Shown piece after piece: positions 7,094-13,097 of a DNA stretch of 16,424 nucleotides (the first letter of the stretch is position 1; each line of letters opens with the position of its first letter). This DNA comes from an uncultured Bacteroidales bacterium (GTDB lineage Bacteria; Bacteroidota; Bacteroidia; Bacteroidales; UBA932). The DNA lies in NCBI GenBank assembly GCA_945983015.1, contig CAMFSN010000025.1, forward strand, positions 1 to 16,424. The letters run 5' to 3'. Position numbers and translations under genes: made by a program. The notes below the pieces were generated by a model. The model searched no databases. It was not told the DNA's origin and worked only from the letters and a program-made list of their open reading frames with translations.

Positions 7094-8524
7094 CTAGAAA
7101 TTATAATTCGTGCCTATGGACATCCAGAATGGATCACCCAGGCCTTCGTTGAAGTTATGAGCGCACTCGACTGAGACGATAAAGTTCTCATTCCAGGCGA
7201 GCTTCAAACCTATGCCTCCACTGCACACGAAAGTGCCGGCCATATCGCGGATATACTTTTCAGCCTGACCTGCCTGATAACCAGCAGCCACAGCAAGTAA
7301 ATTTATCTCCGGAAGAGTAGCCATCTCTGAAACCCTGTAAGGCTGCACTATCAAACCGCAATCCAGGAAAGGATTGGTGGCCAGATAGAAAGATTGGCCG
7401 AAAAGGGAGAAATTCACCAGTTTCACACGGAGCTCGAAATTAGCCCAGGCATAGCCATCAGCTATCATACGGTTAACCCTGGTACCGCGGATGGTATTCG
7501 AGCTACCCAGCCCCTCACTCATCATCTGCTTGAGAATCAGAGCGTTGATATTCTGCTGCATATAGAAAGGCGCTTCCCCTGCCACTGTTCCCAGATATGC
7601 CAGGTGATAGGCGAAAACCGGATCTCCCTGCTTGAATCCAAAAGGCAGAGTGACATAGTGACGGAAATGAGCGTTCAGTTTCAGATAATTGAAACCGTCT
7701 CCAAAGAGATCAGGAGAGCCATTGAAATAGATTTCCGCCCAGATACCCTTATTAGGGGCAGTCTCGAAATCCCTGCTGTCGAAAACGAGCCCGGCCTTAA
7801 GTTCCAGACGATTTCCTCCATTAGCCTCAGTCTCTTTGATGACCCCAAATTCCTTATAATGATTATAGAGAGTGGAATTCATGTCATAGCCGTATTTTTC
7901 ATCGAAATTTCCCATACGGAAAGCCCAGAAATTGATACCTCCGGCCCAACGGAGCTGAGGAGTGATCTGTCCCTGAAAATCAGCCAGAAGCCTGAGGATT
8001 CCCCTGTTCATATGGTAGTAAGAAACTCCTTTTCCAGGCTCAGGAAGGACTCCCATAGTAGTATAACGGATAGCATCCTGAGAGCTGATGATCCCGTCGA
8101 TAATCTGCTGCTGATAGTCCTTGTTAGATTCCAAAGCCTTATACAGAGGCGATGCAGCGCCATTGAAACCCCAGAAATTATAGAGAGGGTCGTCTATATA
8201 AGTAACACTGGCTGTGCTTCTTACCCCAGGGATTAGGTGCTTGCTGTCATAAGCCAGATAGAGTCTGGTACGCCCCTTTGTGAAATGGGAAGCCTCATAG
8301 CTGATCTTATCTCGGTAATTAGGATAAGTGGAACCGTCTCCATAGTAGTAAAAGTCTCCGAAAACTCCGTACTGGAATCCCATATCGCTGGAGTAGGTGG
8401 CGCAAGGCAAAATTCCAAAACCCCAACCGGAATGATCGTCCTTGTCTTTTTTCGCATAAGCGGAATGGCCCCCAAGGCAGAGCAAAATTGCCGAAGTCAG
8501 GGCAAGGATAGTTTTTTTCATCAT
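7094..8524 (-). CDS. Omp85-superfamily outer membrane beta-barrel protein without POTRA domains
   Basis: 476 aa. Residues 1-24 are a signal peptide (MMKK, hydrophobic core, SAYA before KKDKDD). The mature part alternates aromatic and polar residues as in a barrel and ends in Phe (NYNF), the usual BAM recognition end. FDSRDFETAPNKGIWAE (248-263, a D-R-D...P.KG pattern) and IRG (345-347) in SSNTIRGTRVNRM match the barrel strand and loop-6 (V/I)RG signature of BamA/TamA-like surface antigen (D15) proteins. There is no room for POTRA domains: the barrel-like region begins near residue 33. Substrate or partner is unknown; it could be a phospholipase-like or transport relative of Omp85. It has its own promoter after the upstream HAD phosphatase gene. 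The Cys in its signal peptide (LLCLGG) is not a lipobox. Confidence 0.82.
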   Translation of the reverse strand: MMKKTILALTSAILLCLGGHSAYAKKDKDDHSGWGFGILPCATYSSDMGFQYGVFGDFYYYGDGSTYPNYRDKISYEASHFTKGRTRLYLAYDSKHLIPGVRSTASVTYIDDPLYNFWGFNGAASPLYKALESNKDYQQQIIDGIISSQDAIRYTTMGVLPEPGKGVSYYHMNRGILRLLADFQGQITPQLRWAGGINFWAFRMGNFDEKYGYDMNSTLYNHYKEFGVIKETEANGGNRLELKAGLVFDSRDFETAPNKGIWAEIYFNGSPDLFGDGFNYLKLNAHFRHYVTLPFGFKQGDPVFAYHLAYLGTVAGEAPFYMQQNINALILKQMMSEGLGSSNTIRGTRVNRMIADGYAWANFELRVKLVNFSLFGQSFYLATNPFLDCGLIVQPYRVSEMATLPEINLLAVAAGYQAGQAEKYIRDMAGTFVCSGGIGLKLAWNENFIVSVECAHNFNEGLGDPFWMSIGTNYNF

Positions 8525-8544
8525 ATAATTTTTAAAATCTAAGG

Positions 8545-8577
8545 CAAATATAATAAAACTACATCAGACTCTGCAAG
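8545..8577 (-). promoter_or_regulatory. Promoter of the Omp85-type gene (-33 and -7 elements)
   Basis: On the minus strand TATATTTG (plus 8545-8552) is an exact TAnnTTTG -7 box. CTTG (plus 8574-8577) supplies a -33 TTG, separated from it by 21 nt, within the 19-21 range of Bacteroidota promoters. The -33 element lies in the last codons of the HAD gene. Transcription would start about 15 nt before the ATG. This is the best-formed promoter in the window. Confidence 0.65.
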
Positions 8578-9386
8578 ACTGACTCCGCCTTGACCTTGTC
8601 GATTATGGCGCACACGACCTTAAAGGCCTCGCTGTCAGGGGTATATTCAGCCGGCACCACGAACTTGACCCGTCCCTGTCTTTTGAGTTTTTTCGCCAAT
8701 GCCCTTTTCTTTTCATCTCCCTGCTTGTAAACCGCTATGGAATGGCCTCCAAACATCCCCACTATCTTCATACAAGGAACATCAGTCTCTCCGTCTCCGA
8801 AGTATATCATATTGGTGAAAGGCACCCTCTTCTTCTCTTCGGACATAGAAGAATTCAGCCTGACACTGTCGCGCACGCTGAAGATACCCTTGTTTATCTT
8901 GAATAGGAATTGAGTCTTGTTCGTGGAATCCACGGCTATGCCAGGCCACTCTGCCTCGCCCTTTTCATTATAGATGAAACTGCCGGCAAAGATATAACGG
9001 AATTTTCTGGCTATGGGAGTGCCTTCCACTATCTCCTTCAGGCCGCTGGAATTAATGTAATGCTCCACTTTAATTCCCTTCGAAGCGCCATAATCATTCA
9101 CCAGGTCGAACCATTCCTTCACGCCCTCATAGAGTTGCACGGATTTGCCGAAGTCCTTGAACTGCTCCTCCCTCAGAGGAATGTGCTTAGCCTTCGCCTC
9201 ATCGAACATTAGTTTCATATAGGCCAATACGTTCGACGCCTCCTGCCCTACCGCTATCTGATTGCTCTTCGACCAGAACTCGGCTGGAGTGGAACCCACT
9301 GCCTGAATAAAACCGAATTCCTGCATGTTCCCCGGCGAAAGGGTACCGTCAAAATCATAAATCAAAGCTACAATAGGCTTTCTCAT
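8559..9386 (-). CDS. HAD-superfamily phosphatase
   Basis: 275-aa cytosolic hydrolase of the haloacid dehalogenase superfamily. Motif I is DFDGTL (D11-L16, nucleophile D11 and acid/base D13). Motif II is NSSG (112-115). A Lys near 158-163 (NKTQFLFK) can serve as motif III. Motif IV is GDGETD (197-202, with D198 and D202 for Mg2+). About 90 residues of mostly helical cap (EFWSKSNQIAVGQEASNVL onward) lie between motifs I and II, as in C1-cap phosphatases such as the phosphoserine phosphatase group. Substrate cannot be deduced; the long cap makes a phosphatase more likely than a mutase. The gene is 34 bp upstream of the outer-membrane protein gene in the same direction and diverges from the AMP-binding ligase. 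Confidence 0.85.
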   Translation of the reverse strand: MRKPIVALIYDFDGTLSPGNMQEFGFIQAVGSTPAEFWSKSNQIAVGQEASNVLAYMKLMFDEAKAKHIPLREEQFKDFGKSVQLYEGVKEWFDLVNDYGASKGIKVEHYINSSGLKEIVEGTPIARKFRYIFAGSFIYNEKGEAEWPGIAVDSTNKTQFLFKINKGIFSVRDSVRLNSSMSEEKKRVPFTNMIYFGDGETDVPCMKIVGMFGGHSIAVYKQGDEKKRALAKKLKRQGRVKFVVPAEYTPDSEAFKVVCAIIDKVKAESVLQSLM

Positions 9387-9406
9387 ACTGTATTTATATT
9401 CAAAAA

Positions 9407-9457
9407 TTCACCACACATAAGTGCATTTCACCACAAAGATGCATATTTTTCGCCACA
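9407..9457. repeat. Three direct repeats TTCRCCACA, candidate operator
   Basis: TTCACCACA at 9407-9415 and 9427-9435 and TTCGCCACA at 9449-9457 lie 20 and 22 bp apart start to start, about two DNA turns, in the 140-bp divergent region between the HAD and ligase genes. The first two copies are also followed by related sequence ending in GCAT. The middle copy abuts a near-consensus minus-strand -7 box for the HAD gene (CATCTTTG, plus 9432-9439), and the third ends 38 bp before the ligase -7 box. A regulator-binding array is inferred from spacing and position only. Confidence 0.45.
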
Positions 9458-9495
9458 TTGCGAAAAAGTGTCAGCTATTTAAAATTTTCAAAGAT

Positions 9496-9503
9496 TATAT
9501 TTG
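9496..9503 (+). promoter_or_regulatory. Candidate promoter -7 box of the AMP-binding ligase
   Basis: TATATTTG is an exact TAnnTTTG -7 box followed by CCCC; the same eight bases form the -7 box of the Omp85-type gene. It predicts a start of transcription near 9509 and a leader of about 18 nt before the ATG at 9527. This argues against the in-frame TTG start at 9458, which would lie upstream of the transcript. The -33 element is weak. Confidence 0.6.
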
Positions 9504-9526
9504 CCCCGATAAAATCGAACACGAAT

Positions 9527-11176
9527 ATGCATAACTACTTAAATCTTTTAAATAGCGCCATCAAAGAAAACTGGGAGCAGAAGGCCCTCTGTTTTTTTCA
9601 AGGTGAAGAAATTACTTTCGAAGGACTTGCCAAGCACATCGCCCGCTTCCACCTGTATTTCGAAAAGGTCGGAATCAAGAAAGGCGACAAAATCGCCATC
9701 TGTGCGAAAAACACAAACAGATGGGCAGTATCCTTTCTGGCAGTAAACACTTATGGAGCAGTCATCGTACCTATTCTCGCAGACTTTACACCGGACAGTG
9801 TCAACTCTCTGGTTGACCACTCAGACAGTCTCATCCTTTTCACGGATGAAGAGATTTGGCGCAAGTTGAATCCTGAGAAAATGCCTCAGCTCAAAGCTGC
9901 CTTTAACACCGATGACTTCGCCCTCCTTTATGCTGCGGAAGAAAACTTTAAAAACATATATGAACACTTAGATGAAAGCTTCAATTCCACCTTCAAAAAC
10001 GGCTTCGGAAAAGAGGATGTGAAATTCAAGGTTGACGACACTAACCTAGACGATCTCGCCATCATCAACTACACATCCGGAACTACCAGCGCTCCAAAGG
10101 GAGTGATGCTATCTTACAGGAATGTCAGCGCATCAGTGGAATTCGCGCACACTCACATTCCTTGCCATAAGGGAGACACCATCGTGTCAATGCTTCCTAT
10201 GGCCCATATCTACGGTCTGGTTTTCGAATTCATCTATCCTCTGACCGGAGGCGTATGCATCTATTTCTTAGGGAAATCTCCAGCCCCTTCCCTCCTTCTG
10301 AAAGCTATGAAGACAGTAAAGCCTTATCTGGTACTGACAGTGCCTCTGGTTATGGAGAAAATCTACAAATCTACCATCAAACCGGCCATCAGCAAGCCTG
10401 CCATTAAGATTCTGAGCCACATTCCTGTTCTGAACAAGGTGGTTTTCAACAAGATTCGTTCAAGCCTGGACACTGCCTTCGGAGGAAACGTACAGGAGTA
10501 CATTATGGGTGGAGCAGCCCTGAATCCGGAAGTGGAGAAATGTTTCCATAAGATTGGCCTGCACTACACCGTAGGTTATGGAATGACGGAGGCCGCACCG
10601 CTGCTGGCATACGAGCACTGGAACCATTATGCACAGGGCTCCTGCGGAAAAAAAGTGGACTGCGCTCAGATCCGTATCGACTCTGAGGATCAGCACAAGG
10701 TGGCCGGAGAGATATTGGCAAAAGGTGACAATATCTGTCTGGGCTACTACAAGAACGAGGCAGCTACCGCAGCCGCGTTCACCGAGGACGGCTTCCTTCG
10801 CACCGGAGACTTGGGAGTCATAGACAAGGCCGGAAACATCTTCATCAAGGGCCGTTCCAAGAATATGATTCTCAGCGCTTCAGGTCAAAACATCTACCCT
10901 GAGGAAGTGGAGGCTGTCGTAAACAACCAGCCTTATGTCACTGAGTCTGTCGTAGTGGACAGAGCTTCCAAGCTCGTAGCCCTGGTATATCTCGACCAGG
11001 AAGCCATCAAGAAGGCAGGACTGGACGAAGAGGCCATCTCCGACATCCCTGAGAATATCCGCATTTCCGCTAACAAGGCTCTGCCTAACTATAGCAAGAT
11101 TACCAAAGTGGAAGTGGTCTTGGAACCATTCGTCAAGACACCTAAGATGAGCATAAAGAGATTCTTATATAAATAA
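9527..11176 (+). CDS. AMP-binding acyl-CoA synthetase (long-chain fatty acid-CoA ligase type)
   Basis: Adenylate-forming enzyme that activates a carboxylic acid with ATP and, in the long-chain acyl-CoA ligase family, transfers it to CoA. From the ATG at 9527 it is 549 aa. Motifs in order: P-loop YTSGTTSAPKGVML (182-195), MAHIYGL, GYGMTEAAPLL (A5), GYYKNEAATAAAFTEDGFLRTGD split over A6/A7, KGRSKNMILSASGQNIYPEEVE (A8 hinge), and a C-terminal catalytic Lys in MSIKRF (about K544). An in-frame TTG at 9458 would add 23 residues, but these do not resemble a family N-terminus and precede the likely promoter. The substrate could be a fatty acid or, less likely, an acyl group for ACP. It is followed by a hairpin and htpG. 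Confidence 0.87.
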   Translation: MHNYLNLLNSAIKENWEQKALCFFQGEEITFEGLAKHIARFHLYFEKVGIKKGDKIAICAKNTNRWAVSFLAVNTYGAVIVPILADFTPDSVNSLVDHSDSLILFTDEEIWRKLNPEKMPQLKAAFNTDDFALLYAAEENFKNIYEHLDESFNSTFKNGFGKEDVKFKVDDTNLDDLAIINYTSGTTSAPKGVMLSYRNVSASVEFAHTHIPCHKGDTIVSMLPMAHIYGLVFEFIYPLTGGVCIYFLGKSPAPSLLLKAMKTVKPYLVLTVPLVMEKIYKSTIKPAISKPAIKILSHIPVLNKVVFNKIRSSLDTAFGGNVQEYIMGGAALNPEVEKCFHKIGLHYTVGYGMTEAAPLLAYEHWNHYAQGSCGKKVDCAQIRIDSEDQHKVAGEILAKGDNICLGYYKNEAATAAAFTEDGFLRTGDLGVIDKAGNIFIKGRSKNMILSASGQNIYPEEVEAVVNNQPYVTESVVVDRASKLVALVYLDQEAIKKAGLDEEAISDIPENIRISANKALPNYSKITKVEVVLEPFVKTPKMSIKRFLYK

Positions 11177-11191
11177 TGACAAATTGTCATT
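11175..11191. repeat. 17-bp palindrome overlapping the ligase stop codon
   Basis: AATGACAAATTGTCATT is perfectly symmetric around base 11183, with 8-bp arms. It begins within the TAA stop of the ligase and lies 55 bp upstream of the htpG ATG. It could be a protein-binding operator or a weak RNA hairpin (7-bp stem, 3-nt loop). It is not the CIRCE/HrcA heat-shock element. Confidence 0.6.
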
Positions 11192-11199
11192 GGAATGGA

Positions 11200-11241
11200 A
11201 ATTGCGTTTTCTATCGGACATAGAAAACGCAATTATTTTTT
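11200..11241 (+). terminator. Terminator-like hairpin directly upstream of htpG
   Basis: A perfect 15-bp stem (11200-11214 with 11220-11234) closes a 5-nt loop CGGAC and is followed by A then six T residues (11236-11241). This is a standard rho-independent terminator for the ligase on the plus strand; on the minus strand no T-run follows. It ends only 5 nt before the htpG ATG, so it would also lie in the 5' leader of any transcript reading into htpG. Confidence 0.75.
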
Positions 11242-11246
11242 ACAAT

Positions 11247-13097
11247 ATGAAAGGACAAATAGGAGTAACGACCGAGAATATATTTCCGGTCATCAAACAG
11301 TTTCTTTATAGTGACCACGAGATTTTCCTTCGCGAACTTGTAGCGAACGCAGTTGACGCCAGCGGCAAGCTCAAGACCCTCGCCTCCAACGGAGAGTGGA
11401 AGGGAGAACTCGGGGATTTGAAAGTCAGGGTGGAACTGGACGAAAAGGCAAAGACCCTGAAAATAATCGACCGAGGCATAGGTATGAATGCCGAAGAGGT
11501 GGAGAAATACATTAACCAGATCGCCTTTTCTTCTGCCGGAGAATTCCTGGAGAAATATAAGGATCAGGCTAAGGGCATAATCGGACACTTTGGACTTGGC
11601 TTTTACTCTGCCTTTATGGTCAGCAGCAAGGTTACCATCGAATCCCTAAGCTATAGGGAAGGGGAAAAAGGCGTGTTCTGGTCCTGCGACGGCTCTCCAG
11701 AGTTTGAGATGAGCGAATGTGTGAAGGAAGACAGAGGTACGGTGGTCACCCTCTACCTGGACAGCGATTCAGAGGAATTTGCCCACAAGGAGAGAATCGA
11801 GGCTCTGCTTAACAAATACTGCAAATTTATGCCTGTACCGGTAGTCTTCGGAAAGAAGACCGAGTGGAAGGAGGGCAAGGAAGTGGAAACCGATGAGGAT
11901 AATGTAATCAACAACATCGATCCTATCTGGACCAAAGCTCCTTCTGAGCTCAAGGAAGAGGACTATATGAACTTCTATCACGCCCTCTACCCTATGGAAG
12001 AAGACCCTATGTTCTACATCCATCTGAACGTGGACTATCCTTTCACCCTCACAGGTATCCTTTACTTCCCTAAGATAAAGGAAAGAATGGCCATAGACAA
12101 GAACAAGATTCAGCTCTACTGCAACCAGATGTTCGTAACTGAGCACGTGGATAACATAGTTCCGGACTTCCTCACCCTGCTGCACGGTGTCATCGACTCT
12201 CCGGACATTCCGCTGAACGTGAGCCGAAGCTATCTTCAGTCTGATGCCAATGTCAAGAAAATCAGCACCTACATCACTAAGAAGGTTTCTGACAGACTGG
12301 AGGAGATCTTTAAGGAGCAGAGGGAGAACTACGAGCAGAAGTGGGATAATATCAAGCTCTTCATCGAATACGGAATGCTCTCAGACGAAAAGTTCTGCGA
12401 GAGAGCCTTGAATTTTGCCCTGCTCAAGGATAGTGAAGGAAAGTATTACAGCATAGAGGAATACAAGAAGGTCATAGAGGAGAATCAAAAGGATAAGGAC
12501 GGAAAACTCGTCTTCCTCTACGCCACCGACGTTCAGAACCAGTACTCTTCCATCGAAGCGGCCAAGGCTCTGGGCTACAATGTTCTGCTGATGGACTGCG
12601 AGTTGGACTCCCACTTCGTGGGTCTGCTGGAGCAGAAGAACGAGAATAGCCGTTTCGCCCGCGTGGATTCCGATGCGGCCGTCAACCTCATTCCTAAACA
12701 GGAGGAAGTAAAACCTGAGCTGAGCGAAGATGACAAGAAAGCCCTTAGCGAGCTCTTCAAGGCTGCCCTTCCACAAGGCCCTGACTACAATGTAGAAGCT
12801 GCCAATCTGGGAGAAAAATCCGAGGCCGTACTGATTAGCCAGAACGAGTGGATGAGAAGGATGAGGGAGATGTCCTCTATCGGCGGAGGAATGAACTTTT
12901 ACGGCAGTATGCCTGAGATGTACACCGTTAAGGTGAATATGGAGAACCCTCTTATCCAGAAAATCTGGGGCGACAGGGAAAACACATCAGAACTACTGCA
13001 TCAGGTAGTGGATCTGGCCCTGCTTTCCAAGGGATTGCTCAAGGGCAAAGCCCTGTCAGATTTCATCGCCAGAAGTGAGGAACTCCTGAAAGCTTAG
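11247..13097 (+). CDS. htpG: Molecular chaperone HtpG (Hsp90 family)
   Basis: Cytosolic ATP-dependent Hsp90 chaperone. From the ATG at 11247 it is 616 aa, starting MKGQIGVTTENIFPVI as Bacteroidales HtpG do; an in-frame TTG at 11184 would add 21 residues encoded by the palindrome and terminator hairpin, so it is rejected. The N-terminal GHKL ATPase motifs are ELVANAVDA (30-38, with the catalytic Glu and Mg-binding Asn), DRGIGM (75-80; Arg replaces the usual Asn of DNGIGM) and GHFGLGFYSAF (113-123). The middle domain has the NVSRSYLQ segment (PLNVSRSYLQSD). The C-terminal dimerisation domain ends without MEEVD, as in bacteria. No Shine-Dalgarno is seen before the ATG. Its TAG stop overlaps the stop of convergent uvrB. 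Confidence 0.96.
   Translation: MKGQIGVTTENIFPVIKQFLYSDHEIFLRELVANAVDASGKLKTLASNGEWKGELGDLKVRVELDEKAKTLKIIDRGIGMNAEEVEKYINQIAFSSAGEFLEKYKDQAKGIIGHFGLGFYSAFMVSSKVTIESLSYREGEKGVFWSCDGSPEFEMSECVKEDRGTVVTLYLDSDSEEFAHKERIEALLNKYCKFMPVPVVFGKKTEWKEGKEVETDEDNVINNIDPIWTKAPSELKEEDYMNFYHALYPMEEDPMFYIHLNVDYPFTLTGILYFPKIKERMAIDKNKIQLYCNQMFVTEHVDNIVPDFLTLLHGVIDSPDIPLNVSRSYLQSDANVKKISTYITKKVSDRLEEIFKEQRENYEQKWDNIKLFIEYGMLSDEKFCERALNFALLKDSEGKYYSIEEYKKVIEENQKDKDGKLVFLYATDVQNQYSSIEAAKALGYNVLLMDCELDSHFVGLLEQKNENSRFARVDSDAAVNLIPKQEEVKPELSEDDKKALSELFKAALPQGPDYNVEAANLGEKSEAVLISQNEWMRRMREMSSIGGGMNFYGSMPEMYTVKVNMENPLIQKIWGDRENTSELLHQVVDLALLSKGLLKGKALSDFIARSEELLKA

Noticed and set aside
7080..7115. Terminator between the DUF1846 and outer-membrane genes
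   Set aside because: There is an A-run and the 10-bp palindrome AATTATAATT, but no stem with a loop and T-run in either direction that I can support.
7394..8236. 280-residue open frame antisense to the outer-membrane gene
   Set aside because: Shadow of the real gene: no recognisable family, no start signals, and the opposite strand has clear signal peptide and barrel features.
8453..8524. Lipoprotein signal on the Omp85-type protein
   Set aside because: The Cys in LLCLGG is within the hydrophobic core and lacks a lipobox; SAYA fits signal peptidase I.
9407..9457. Short CRISPR-like array
   Set aside because: Units of 9 bp with 11-13 bp between them are far too short for repeats and spacers, and no cas gene is present.
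9458..9526. TTG start 23 codons upstream for the AMP-binding ligase
   Set aside because: The stretch contains the likely -7 promoter box, uses TTG, and does not look like a ligase N-terminus; ATG 9527 is better.
11184..11246. TTG start 21 codons upstream for HtpG
   Set aside because: The codons are the palindrome and terminator hairpin; MKGQIGVTTENIF at 11247 is the normal family start.
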